Numbered from the stretch's first letter, positions 1 through 6,417 are shown. The stretch is 7,921 nucleotides of DNA from JADHUC01 sp964617665 (GCA_964617665.1 CAZUAH010000616.1:1-7921), one strand, 5' to 3'. Numbers and translations: made by a program. The notes: generated from the letters alone by a model not told the origin.

Positions 1-2
1 AC

Positions 3-152
3 AAACGCCTGGAAGCCGGCACGTTCCAGATGCTGACCACCACCAACGATCCCGAAGGCATCGAGATCGAATATTGGCAACTTGTTAAGTTGCTCAACGG
101 TGTCGATCTGAATACGGGACGCCGGCGAAAACGGTATCGCCGCAGTGGTTGA
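3..152 (+). CDS. tnpB: IS66 Orf2 accessory protein TnpB, C-terminal end
   Basis: The last 49 codons of an IS66 TnpB protein are visible; the start lies before the window. The segment KRLEAGTF followed by a short linker, then WQLVKLLNGVDL and a strongly basic tail (RRRKRYRRSG), matches the usual C-terminus of this family, in which a leucine-rich helix is followed by an arginine-rich end. TnpB is a small protein needed for IS66 transposition; its biochemical role is not settled. The frame ends in TGA, and 67 bp of AT-richer DNA separates it from tnpC, so the two are probably co-transcribed. The assignment rests on this tail together with the tnpC gene that follows directly. Confidence 0.85.
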   Translation, partial: KRLEAGTFQMLTTTNDPEGIEIEYWQLVKLLNGVDLNTGRRRKRYRRSG

Positions 153-219
153 AGCGAGAAACCTTTTTTGTGTTTTTCGCCAACTTGGACTTGCGCGATC
201 GGAATGAGTTGTTACAACC

Positions 220-1959
220 ATGGGCGACATGGATGACAACTCCCTACCGAACGATCTGGCCGAATGCCACGCCCTGTTGATGGCCGCTTTCAAGCAGTCT
301 GTAGAGCTGGAGCAACAGGTTGTCGACGCCCAGCGAGAGGCTAGTCAAGCGGAGCAACGTGCCACGGAATCCGAACAGAAAGCAGCGGAACTCGGACGGG
401 TGTTGGATGAGACGGCTGCCTCGTACCAAGCGTTGCAGCAAGAGCATGAAGCCATGCTGGATGAGTTGGCTTGGCACAAACGTTGGGCGTATGGTCGACG
501 GCGAGAGCGTTTTGCCGAGGCCGAAGGTCAAGGTCATTTGTTCGAGCTGAACTTGTCTGCGAGTGACGCCTCGGACGCGCCCGCCCCGCAGCCTGAACCG
601 GAAACGGAAGTCAAAGGACATCGTCGCCGTCGAAAACGCCAGATCGATTGGGACAAACTTCCGCAAATCCGTCATGACCACAACCTGGACGAAGAGGAAA
701 AGGTCTGCACGTGTTGCGGCTTGCCGATGGAACAGATTGGTAAGGACGTCACGCGAGAACTGGACTACGAGCCGGCCAAGCTGATCGCCCACATCCACGT
801 GCGGCCGAAGTACGCTTGCCGACGCTGCAAGAATGATGTTTCGGCGGCTCCTCTTCCAGCACGTCCGATCCCCGGTGGCATCGCCGGACCTGGCCTGATC
901 GCCGAAGTCTACGTTAGCAAGTTCGGTGATCATCTGCCGCTGTATCGCTTGGAAGACATCCTCACACGTTACGGCGTCTACATTTCGCGAAGCACTCTCA
1001 GTGATTGGATGAAGGCTGTCGCGGATCTCTTTCGTCCGTTGTACGAGCTGCAGCGTGAACGCGTCCTTCAGTCTTCGGTGATGTGGACAGACGACACGTA
1101 TATGACAGTCCTGGGCGGCCGACAGGGCAGTTTCAAAGGTTACTTCTGGACGTACCTTGGAGACCAGCAGCACCCCTACTCAGTCTATGATTTCACGAAC
1201 CGTCGCACCCGTGCCGGACCGACACGTTTTCTTGAAACCTATTCGGGCTACTTACACGCCGACGCGTTTACCGGCTACGACGCGATGTTTCTCGACGCTG
1301 GATCGAATGTGATCGAAGTTGCCTGCTGGTCACATGCGCGGCGAAAGTTCTTCAATGCGGTCAATAGCTATCCACGCCAGGCGCACCAGGTGCTGGAGTG
1401 GATCCGACAACTCTATGACGTTGAAGACCGGGCGCACGACTGTTCAGACCAAGTGCGTGGAGAGCTGCGTGTTGCGGAAGCGAATCCGGTGCTGGACAAG
1501 ATCGAAGCTTACTTGGTCGAACTAGCTGCAACCACACTGCCCAAGAGCAGCCTGGCCAAGGCTGTGACTTACGCGCGCAACCAATGGCAAGCCCTACGTC
1601 GCTATACGGAAGATGGTCGCTTGACGATCGACAATAACGTCAGCGAGCGGACGTTGCGGCACCAAGCGATCGGACGCAAGAACTATCTGTTCCTGGGAAG
1701 CGAAGCGGCTGGTCCGCGAGCCGCGATCTTGTACACGATCATGGCAGGCGCGAGGCGTCATCGCATCGAGCCGTGGGCCTATACTCGTGACCTTCTGCGT
1801 CGCTTGCATGCAGACGACCGATGCCTGGAGGACATGCTGCCGGATCGTTGGGCCGCCGCGCATCCCGACACGATTCTCAACCACCGACTGGAAGAATCTC
1901 GCACCAAGGCCATCCGCACCCGCGCTCGCCGGGCCCACCGTCGCGCTCGCCGCAAATAA
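220..1959 (+). CDS. tnpC: IS66-family DDE transposase TnpC
   Basis: This 579-residue protein is the catalytic transposase of the IS66 element; it cuts the element ends and joins them to target DNA. Residues about 10-85 form a glutamate/glutamine-rich coiled coil (the IS66 leucine-zipper region). A basic patch follows at residues 134-141. A zinc finger is formed by C163/C166 and C200/C203. The DDE core has D291 in WTDDT, D348 in HADAFTGYD, and E476 in DNNVSERTLR. The usual C-terminal IS66 domain comes after the last of these (GRKNYLFLGSEAAG). The length is slightly above the common 500-540 residues because of a basic extension at the end (RRAHRRARRK). The ATG at 220 is preceded by only a weak purine run (GGAATGAG near 201-208); a second Met at residue 4 is possible. 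No frameshift or missing catalytic residue is seen. Confidence 0.97.
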   Translation: MGDMDDNSLPNDLAECHALLMAAFKQSVELEQQVVDAQREASQAEQRATESEQKAAELGRVLDETAASYQALQQEHEAMLDELAWHKRWAYGRRRERFAEAEGQGHLFELNLSASDASDAPAPQPEPETEVKGHRRRRKRQIDWDKLPQIRHDHNLDEEEKVCTCCGLPMEQIGKDVTRELDYEPAKLIAHIHVRPKYACRRCKNDVSAAPLPARPIPGGIAGPGLIAEVYVSKFGDHLPLYRLEDILTRYGVYISRSTLSDWMKAVADLFRPLYELQRERVLQSSVMWTDDTYMTVLGGRQGSFKGYFWTYLGDQQHPYSVYDFTNRRTRAGPTRFLETYSGYLHADAFTGYDAMFLDAGSNVIEVACWSHARRKFFNAVNSYPRQAHQVLEWIRQLYDVEDRAHDCSDQVRGELRVAEANPVLDKIEAYLVELAATTLPKSSLAKAVTYARNQWQALRRYTEDGRLTIDNNVSERTLRHQAIGRKNYLFLGSEAAGPRAAILYTIMAGARRHRIEPWAYTRDLLRRLHADDRCLEDMLPDRWAAAHPDTILNHRLEESRTKAIRTRARRAHRRARRK

Positions 1960-2198
1960 CGCTGCACCAAACGAGCGTTCACAACCTCCGCCATCAAGCG
2001 TTGGTCGCCCGTGCAACTGTACACTCGCCTCTGGACGACCTCGCCAATCTTCGCAACCGATCTCGGCGGAAGCGACCCGATCCTTACGACCGCTTGACCG
2101 TGCCACCTGTGCACGTCACCGTTGACCGTGCAAATCTGCTCAGTGCCCTGAGCTACGTAAACGTAGCCCGCCCCCCTCGCCGACGCCGCCACGCTCAT
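1960..2198 (+). other. Non-coding tail of the IS66 element
   Basis: About 240 bp lie between the tnpC stop and the right terminal repeat. Open frames cross it but show no recognisable protein, and one simply runs out of the element into the flank. It contains a perfect 7-bp inverted repeat with a 2-nt centre at 2152-2167 (GCTACGT AA ACGTAGC) and a direct repeat of TTGACCGTGC at about 2094 and 2123. The small palindrome may form a weak hairpin; there is no T-run after it, so it is not a standard terminator. Confidence 0.5.
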
Positions 2199-2217
2199 GG
2201 ACAGGACTCCCGCTTAC
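2199..2217 (-). repeat. IS66 right terminal inverted repeat
   Basis: Read inward from the right end, the sequence is GTAAGCGGGAGTCCTGTCC. The GTAAGCG start is typical of IS66-family ends. Its partner at the left end is outside the window, so the exact repeat length and the pairing cannot be checked. The boundary is supported by the unrelated open frame that begins directly beyond it. Confidence 0.7.
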
Positions 2218-2512
2218 CGGGGCGGCAACTCTCGGCAAATCCTGTCGTCGCGATTCTGACACACTGGGCTGGTGCGTTCAGTTCATCATTACGGTCGACA
2301 TAGATGGTCGTCGCTGGGTCGATATTTTTGATCCGCATCCGACTTTGACGTACAATCAGTATCGCCTGAGCCCCGGCGGTGCAATTATCTATCTTGGCGT
2401 TAACGAACCAGATGAAAGCTACGGGACGCGTCACAACGTGCGAGGCTTAAGGGCACGGCAGATTGCGCTTGACTGGGTAAGCGGGCACTCAACAAGTGCG
2501 GGTGCCACGTAA
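2218..2512 (+). pseudogene. C-terminal fragment of an unknown gene, cut by IS66
   Basis: From position 2219 to the TAA at 2510-2512 there is a 97-codon open frame with no usable ATG or GTG start. Its composition looks protein-like: alternating hydrophobic and polar residues (FIITVDIDGRRWVDIFDPHP, later GGAIIYLGVNEPDE, ending in a helical-looking stretch RGLRARQIALDWV). The frame is readable from the first base beyond the IS66 end, which fits a gene split by the insertion, with its 5' part lying left of the element and outside the window. I do not recognise the family. The possible beta-rich section around residues 15-55 could belong to a small globular domain, but no function can be assigned. 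An antisense open frame over the same bases looks like a shadow. Confidence 0.5.
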
Positions 2513-2778
2513 CCTGCCAATAAACGGCCGAGCGCGATCGCAAAGGGGTCATGATGGTTAGTCAAAGCTCCAGTTGTTGTGCCTCTGAAAATCATTGGAG
2601 TCATCCTACACGTAGTAGTCTACGTTCTTTGCGGTCTAATAGGTGCCCCTCCTCCGAAGCGTTGAGGGTAAAGCCGTTCCCCGCACCCTTTCCGGTCAGT
2701 TCAGCTTTCTACTTCATCGATATTCTAGGTGCATTTGGCGAGATTATGATGTGCCAATCGTGAAGTCAACTCTGGCTC
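2513..2778 (+). other. Stretch without a convincing gene
   Basis: No recognisable gene is present. An ATG-initiated frame at 2551-2763 sits behind a purine-rich AAAGGGG, but its 70-residue product is serine- and proline-rich with no familiar motif. A different frame (2579-2665, GTG start) would give a 28-residue hydrophobic peptide. The promoter of the zinc-finger gene at 2794 should lie here; no confident -35/-10 pair stands out. Confidence 0.35.
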
Positions 2779-2784
2779 AAAGGA
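2779..2784 (+). promoter_or_regulatory. Ribosome binding site of the zinc-finger gene
   Basis: AAGGAG lies 9 nt before the ATG at 2794. It is the best Shine-Dalgarno match in this part of the window and fixes the start of the small gene that follows. Confidence 0.75.
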
Positions 2785-2793
2785 GACAATGCT

Positions 2794-2997
2794 ATGAGGA
2801 CTTGCGAAGTGTGCAAAGGTATCGGCGTTTGCGACATGTGCGAAGGGCAGGGCAAACACTCATGGGGCCGCGCGACACTCGAAACATGCAGTCACTGTAA
2901 AGGCACCGGCAAATGTGTCTATTGTGGCGGAACCGGTGATGCTGAGAGTGCTATCGCAAGACAAGTCCAGTACGGTAAAGACATCCGCGACGTCTGA
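2794..2997 (+). CDS. Small DnaJ-type cysteine-rich zinc-finger protein
   Basis: A complete 67-residue protein built almost wholly from four CxxCxGxG repeats: C4/C7 (CEVCKGIG), C13/C16 (CDMCEGQG), C32/C35 (CSHCKGTG) and C41/C44 (CVYCGGTG). This is the arrangement of the central zinc domain of DnaJ/Hsp40, in which repeats 1+4 and 2+3 each bind one zinc ion. Here the repeats are much closer together (9, 19 and 9 residues apart, against roughly 17, 22 and 14 in DnaJ), and there is no J domain or substrate-binding domain. A polar tail of about 20 residues follows. It is probably cytoplasmic, as no signal peptide or membrane segment is seen. A role in redox, zinc storage or protein binding is possible but not shown. 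The strong ribosome binding site and intact frame argue that it is expressed. It has no obvious operon partner. Confidence 0.85.
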   Translation: MRTCEVCKGIGVCDMCEGQGKHSWGRATLETCSHCKGTGKCVYCGGTGDAESAIARQVQYGKDIRDV

Positions 2998-3335
2998 TCA
3001 CGGAAGACCCTCAGCGAGGAAGATCGTGAGTGGGTACCCATGACGACGAATTGCAGAAGTAGGACGGCTTCGTGGGCCTACCCTTTCTCGATCTTTCTGC
3101 GGGTCCTTGACGATGTGCGCCGGGTTGGCGAGCCTGTCGGAACGACGCATACTGCCGAACGGCTCCTGATAGGATGGTGTTCCACGTCTCGAACCGTGGT
3201 GTGGACAAGTCATCGGTTTGACACGCCGAAGCAGTCTATCTGCCTGCCCGAACACTCGTCGGTGGCGCACCCCGCTGTACTTAGCGATATGCAGTTACCT
3301 GCGTCGGTGACTGCCATGGGGATTTCAAGTCCTAA
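2998..3335 (+). other. Region without an intact gene, holding a transposase scrap
   Basis: Between the zinc-finger gene and the group II intron no complete gene is supported. Open frames occur on both strands, but they overlap one another and show no family features. The only recognisable item is the Y1 transposase-like scrap at 3153-3221. No clear terminator follows the zinc-finger gene. Confidence 0.4.
3153..3221 (+). pseudogene. Scrap of a REP-associated Y1 (IS200-like) transposase, N-terminal end
   Basis: The frame reads CRTAPDRMVFHVSNRGVDKSSV and then stops (TGA at 3219-3221); this is 22 codons. REP-associated tyrosine transposases (TnpA_REP, Y1_Tnp domain) commonly begin MPRTA-P followed by a VxHVxNRGV motif, in which the HV segment leads into the catalytic core. 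Here the initiator codon position reads TGC, and the frame diverges and stops right after the motif, so only a remnant of the N-terminus survives. The later HUH pair and catalytic tyrosine are not found downstream. The match is short, so chance resemblance is possible, but motif and context agree. Confidence 0.45.
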
Positions 3336-3375
3336 GGCCGGGTGGCCCTGGGTGTTGCCACCCAGGGCTCCCACA
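3336..3375 (-). ncRNA. Group II intron domain VI and 3' end
   Basis: A perfect 10-bp stem (GCCCTGGGTG pairing with CACCCAGGGC, 3345-3368) closes on a GCAA loop. It sits on a GGG/CCC base with an unpaired A at 3343, placed as the branch-point adenosine would be. The intron is predicted to end about 7 nt later, near 3336; the last bases read CGGCC rather than the common CGAY. On the plus strand the same hairpin could be mistaken for a terminator, but no T-run follows. Confidence 0.65.
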
Positions 3376-3409
3376 GACCCGTACGTGCGCACATTAGCGC
3401 ATCCGGTTC
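3376..3409 (-). ncRNA. Group II intron domain V (mutated)
   Basis: This is exactly 34 nt, the standard domain V length. The outer stem (GAACCGG with ACGGGTC), the two-base CG bulge and the inner stem (TGCGC with GCGCA) can all be placed. Compared with the consensus (GAGCCGUAUGCG...CGCACGUACGGUUC), pair 3-32 is A/G rather than G-U, pair 7-28 is G/A, pair 14-19 is T/T, and the loop is not a GNRA tetraloop. The catalytic triad AGC therefore reads AAC. These changes suggest that the ribozyme is damaged. Confidence 0.75.
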
Positions 3410-4136
3410 CTCTGATGGTGGATTCGCCATCAAGCTACGCTGAATGCCCGGACTGCTATCCTGGGTCGTTACGGTGATACGTGGATCCAAGTTCGAAGCC
3501 TCGGACGTAGTTCCCGGCCCAGGGTCCAACATCAGGCACCCCCTTTCGGTTTTTTCCTTTCCTCCACCGGGTCCTGCGGGACCAGTTCCCCGGCTTCATC
3601 AGTACTATGAAGGTGCTACGACTTCCTGCCGCCCATCTCGCCGCGCTTCGTTTCCTTCGCTTGGCGATACCTCGGTTGCACTCGTTGTTTTCGCTCCTCG
3701 GCGGACGAGTGCGCCGTCGAGGCCTGGAGTTGGTCGCCCGGTATCTCCGGCCGGGAGATTGCCGAGGAGACGACAGGACCTCCCAAGTTCCTGGAGAACC
3801 TCAATTGTCCGTTTGCACATGTTCCCATCCGACTCCGGCAGGATTGCGTACACCAGACCAGTACAGTGCAGCAACGTGGCCCTTGGTATTTCAAAAGCAA
3901 AGGCTCCCACGAAAGGTCTTTCGAAGCTCAATAGCATGGCTTTCGGACTCGCTGTCTACGCTTCGCAGGGAGTATGCACCAAAGGTGCAGCGCAATCACG
4001 TGGCCCCACGCAAGACTCGCTTCCGGCCGCTGGTCAGGCGCTACCGGACGGGCTTTACACCCGCAAGGTTCCTACGAAAGGTTTCAAAGTTGCTTCCTTA
4101 CATCTCATCCCCCTTTCCCAAGCTTGGCTTGGCACA

Positions 4137-4267
4137 ATGAAATCGACCTATCCACTTTTAGACTGCGTGAAAAGTACAGGGCCGACACGCCTCGTGCACG
4201 AGTCATTCTGATTCGCGAAGTCGCTCAAGCTCTGAGCCTCGCAGGACAGCGCCATCACACCGACTAG
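4137..4267 (+). pseudogene. Possible C-terminal gene fragment beside the intron
   Basis: Immediately right of the intron's predicted 5' end, a plus-strand frame reads NEIDLSTFRLREKYRADT and then RARVILIREVAQALSLAG before ending RHHTD and TAG at 4265-4267. It has the charge pattern of an amphipathic helix and looks more protein-like than the frames around it, but no start codon or family can be given. It may be the end of a gene interrupted by the antisense intron, or chance. The frame stays open to the left through the intron, where it has no meaning. Confidence 0.3.
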
Positions 4268-4293
4268 CGAAGCGCCTTCGGTTCCGTAAGCCT

Positions 4294-4312
4294 TTAGTCT
4301 AGTGTCTGGCAG
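4294..4312 (+). repeat. Left terminal inverted repeat of the ISNCY-like element
   Basis: TTAGTCTAGTGTCTGGCAG pairs with the right-end sequence read on the minus strand, with 14 of 19 positions identical. It lies 133 bp before the transposase start, a normal distance for a promoter plus leader. Confidence 0.65.
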
Positions 4313-4428
4313 TTAAGCAGTTGACTCTAGAAAAATAGGGAAATCCGCACGTCGCAGGGCTTGAAGATTTGAGGTGGTTGCGCGTACAACCGCGTAGTTT
4401 TGCATTTACGCTTCAGATCTTCGCTCGC

Positions 4429-4435
4429 AAGGAGG
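4429..4435 (+). promoter_or_regulatory. Ribosome binding site of the ISNCY-like transposase
   Basis: AAGGAGG, a near-perfect Shine-Dalgarno sequence, lies 10 nt before the ATG at 4446 and supports that start over later in-frame Met codons. Confidence 0.8.
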
Positions 4436-4445
4436 CCCAACGAGC

Positions 4446-5930
4446 ATGCGAATTTCCCATCAAGATCAACTGCAATTGGATGCGACTCCCATCGCCCAAA
4501 TCACTCTCGACATCGAGTGCCGCGATCGCATGATCCCCATCCTCCGCGGTTTGCAGCACATCTATTCGCGACCACAAATCCGTGATCAATCTCTGCAGTT
4601 GGTTGGCGACGATGTCCTGCAAGATGCCGATCCCGATCAAGGCCGCGAAGGACTTACCCTGTGGCAAGTGTTCGTCCTGGCAGCCGTGCGGCTGGGAGCT
4701 AACATCACTTACGATCACTTGCATTACCTCGCCGGCAATGATCGCAACTTGCGAGCCATGATGCAAGTAGGCGACTGGAGTGAGGAGAGCTTCACTTGGC
4801 ATCGCATTCGCGACAACGTTTGCTTGGTGCAAGCCGAGACGATTGAGAGAATCAATCAACTGGTCGTCGAGGAAGGACATCGCCTGCATCCCGAAGCCGC
4901 CGAGTATGTCCGAGGCGATACGTTCGTCGCTCAGACCAACATTCACTATCCGACCGAATCCGGTCTGATCTTCGACGGCCTTGCCAAGATTTGCGGCTTG
5001 GCTCCGCAACTGGCAGGCTTGATCGGCACGAGCGGTTGGCGGCAAAGCAAGTCGTTGTTGAAGAAAGCCAAACGAGCTGTCCGGGCGATCGGCCGCGTCA
5101 AGAAAGGACGCAACTATTCGCAGCGTTTGAAATCGGCTTACGAAGAATTATTTCGTTACGTCGACCTGTTGTTGCCGCGTCTGGAAACGCTGCTGGAGTC
5201 GGCTTTGGGCAACTTGCCGTACGATGCCGACGGCTTGTTGCCCTGCAACGAAGCGTCTGGGTTGTACCAGCAATTGGTCTATTGGCACAGCGTTACCGCG
5301 CATGTTCGCGGCACAGCCTATCGCCGTGTGGTATTGGGCGAAAAAGTTCCCAACGTCGACAAGCTGTTCAGTTTGTTTGAGCCGGATACGGAATTGATCA
5401 AACGCGGCAAGGCGGGTTCTCCCATCGAGTTTGGTCACAAGGTGATGGTGATCGAAGACGCGGTGGGTTTCATCTGCCATTGGAAAGTGTTGCCGATCGG
5501 AATGGATGAACGTGAGGTTCTGATTCCCGAAATGCGCGCCTTGCAACAACGTCTGAAGAACCGTATCCAGCGAGCTTCGTTCGACCGCGGCTTTCACTCG
5601 CCGGAGAACCAACTGGGACTGGCGAAGATTGTTTCGCATCCTTGCCTCCCGAAACCCGGCGTTTGTCAAGCGGCGGAACAAGCGGCTTCAGCGACCGTTG
5701 AGTTCCACCAATCGCGTCGTCAGCACAGTGGGATTGAATCGGCAATTGGTGCGTTGCAGAGCGGCAACGGTTTGCAGCGTTGCCGGGATCACTCGCAAGC
5801 CGGCTATGCTCGCTACATCGGCTTGGGTGTGCTGGGCCGCAATGTCTTGTTGTTGGGCAAGCTGTTGATCGCGGCCGAAAACCCCGCCTGTGCGGCCGCG
5901 ACAAGTTTGCGTGGCCAAACAGCGGCCTGA
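4446..5930 (+). CDS. ISNCY-like DDE transposase
   Basis: A 494-residue transposase with an intact frame. The N-terminal third is helical and includes LTLWQVFVLAAVRLGANITYDHLHYLAG, the typical targeting region of IS5/ISNCY-like enzymes. The catalytic residues can be placed: D158 in RGDTFVAQTNIHYPTE, D380 in SFDRGFHSPEN, and E431 in HSGIESAIGALQSGNGLQRC. After the glutamate comes RDHSQAGYARYIGLGVLGRN, the C-terminal helix common to this group. The INIHYPTE-type block and the HSGIES-AI block together are what I recognise from transposases annotated as ISNCY; a close IS5/IS1182-type relative is the main alternative. The long insert between D158 and D380 contains a coiled-coil-like section (about residues 200-250). 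It is the only gene of the element and is presumably transcribed from within its left end. Confidence 0.9.
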   Translation: MRISHQDQLQLDATPIAQITLDIECRDRMIPILRGLQHIYSRPQIRDQSLQLVGDDVLQDADPDQGREGLTLWQVFVLAAVRLGANITYDHLHYLAGNDRNLRAMMQVGDWSEESFTWHRIRDNVCLVQAETIERINQLVVEEGHRLHPEAAEYVRGDTFVAQTNIHYPTESGLIFDGLAKICGLAPQLAGLIGTSGWRQSKSLLKKAKRAVRAIGRVKKGRNYSQRLKSAYEELFRYVDLLLPRLETLLESALGNLPYDADGLLPCNEASGLYQQLVYWHSVTAHVRGTAYRRVVLGEKVPNVDKLFSLFEPDTELIKRGKAGSPIEFGHKVMVIEDAVGFICHWKVLPIGMDEREVLIPEMRALQQRLKNRIQRASFDRGFHSPENQLGLAKIVSHPCLPKPGVCQAAEQAASATVEFHQSRRQHSGIESAIGALQSGNGLQRCRDHSQAGYARYIGLGVLGRNVLLLGKLLIAAENPACAAATSLRGQTAA

Positions 5931-6116
5931 AGCTCTGGCCGCAGCTGAAACGAAGCCAACCGATCCCGATGGTTTTCGCTGCTGCGCCGAGTCGGTAGAA
6001 TTTCGGCGAAAGTCGCCGCAGCGAGGCACCCTGTAAATGTTCGCCGCCCCAAAGCGACAATGACTGGCTGCTCGACCCAGCGAATCCCGCAGCGAATCCA
6101 CAGAAAGGCGAGTTTC
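5931..6116 (+). other. Non-coding right part of the ISNCY-like element
   Basis: This is the 186 bp between the transposase stop and the right inverted repeat. Frames crossing it on either strand show no recognisable protein, and no terminator-like hairpin with a T-run is seen. Confidence 0.5.
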
Positions 6117-6135
6117 CTGACGGAATCTAGTCTAA
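6117..6135 (-). repeat. Right terminal inverted repeat of the ISNCY-like element
   Basis: Read on the minus strand it is TTAGACTAGATTCCGTCAG, matching the left end at 14 of 19 positions. It lies 187 bp after the transposase stop codon. Confidence 0.65.
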
Positions 6136-6417
6136 GCAAACGACGAAGGTGGGAGCCGTTCCTAAGTGACTATTTCGACGGGACTTGCGAGAACAAGCGA
6201 GTTTACCCTTGCTTGCTCAACTGTCCAGATCTTAGCGCGCATTCCGTGCCGGTCCAGATATTCCGTGCCACATTCCGTGCCACTGCCTGTCGCCTCCAAT
6301 TGCATGACGACCAACGAATCTGACGAATAATACTGATCGCGCGCAGGGTCACACTGCTGGGACACTTCTACACGCAGTGAATGCAGCCCTAACGACGGTA
6401 TGGCAGATTCGCGGTAG
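6136..6417 (+). other. Intergenic stretch with short repeats
   Basis: No gene is supported in these 280 bp. The notable content is a cluster of three ATTCCGTGCC repeats at 6241-6281. A small inverted repeat (CACTGC at 6352-6357, GCAGTG at 6374-6379) has a 16-nt loop and may be chance. Confidence 0.4.
6241..6281 (+). repeat. Three copies of ATTCCGTGCC
   Basis: The 10-mer ATTCCGTGCC occurs at 6241-6250, 6260-6269 and 6272-6281, the last two separated by only 2 bp. Such spacing does not fit a CRISPR array. It could be a decayed element end with transposase-binding repeats, or a short slippage product. Confidence 0.6.

Larger units (their letters stand above)
1..2217 (+). mobile_element. IS66-family insertion sequence, left end outside the window
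   Basis: This is the right-hand part of an IS66-type element. In order it holds the end of tnpB, the whole tnpC, about 240 bp of non-coding tail, and a right terminal sequence that ends in CGCTTAC, so the inward-reading terminus begins GTAAGCG. IS66-family ends characteristically start with GTAA, and the gene order tnpB then tnpC is standard for the family; the accessory tnpA and the left terminal repeat would lie before position 1. Both genes visible here are intact where they can be seen, so the element could still be active. The 8 bp just outside the right end (2218-2225, CGGGGCGG) are the expected target duplication, but this cannot be confirmed without the left flank. Confidence 0.85.
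3336..4135 (-). mobile_element. Degenerate group II intron lacking its reverse transcriptase
   Basis: On the minus strand this stretch has the architecture of a bacterial group II intron. Near the 3' end there is a 34-nt domain V (3376-3409), followed by a domain VI hairpin with an unpaired A (3343) 7 nt before the predicted intron end at 3336. Upstream, the minus strand carries structured, GC-rich sequence with many short inverted repeats. It also contains the stretch around 3595-3615 (CATAGTACTGATGAAGC) that I recognise from the region just before the intron-encoded protein in related introns. A likely 5' end is GTGCC at 4135, compatible with the GUGYG consensus, but this boundary is uncertain. 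Only about 200 nt separate the expected start of the protein from domain V, where an RT/maturase of some 1.2-1.8 kb would be expected. The RT has been deleted, so the copy would depend on another intron's maturase, if it works at all. Confidence 0.75.
4294..6135 (+). mobile_element. Complete ISNCY-like insertion sequence
   Basis: A single full-length transposase gene is bracketed by imperfect inverted repeats (4294-4312 and 6117-6135; 14 of 19 positions agree). The element is about 1.84 kb, with 133 bp before the gene and about 190 bp after it. No direct target repeat is obvious next to the ends, so the true boundaries may be a few bases different. Both ends and the transposase look intact, so this may be one of the younger elements in the window. 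Confidence 0.75.

Noticed and set aside
244..1173. A 309-codon minus-strand frame opposite tnpC
   Set aside because: It is a mirror of the complete IS66 transposase with its zinc finger and DDE residues on the plus strand, and it shows no domain of its own.
1821..2303. A 160-codon frame overlapping the end of tnpC and crossing the IS66 right end
   Set aside because: It starts inside tnpC in another frame, is very rich in arginine, proline and serine, and crosses the element boundary, so it is a shadow.
2551..2763. A 70-codon frame behind a purine-rich AAAGGGG
   Set aside because: No motif, odd composition (Ser/Pro/Cys-rich) and no context support; not called as a gene.
3345..3368. Strong 10-bp hairpin that resembles a transcription terminator on the plus strand
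   Set aside because: No T-run follows on either strand, and it fits domain VI of the group II intron, with the bulged A and the 34-nt domain V in the right places.
3444..4211. A 255-codon plus-strand frame across the group II intron
   Set aside because: It runs antisense to the intron, its product is proline/serine/arginine-rich without any domain, and its length is explained by the structured GC-rich intron RNA on the other strand.
6241..6281. CRISPR array made of the three 10-mer repeats
   Set aside because: The repeats are too short and the gaps are 9 and 2 bp, so there are no spacers; no cas gene is present.
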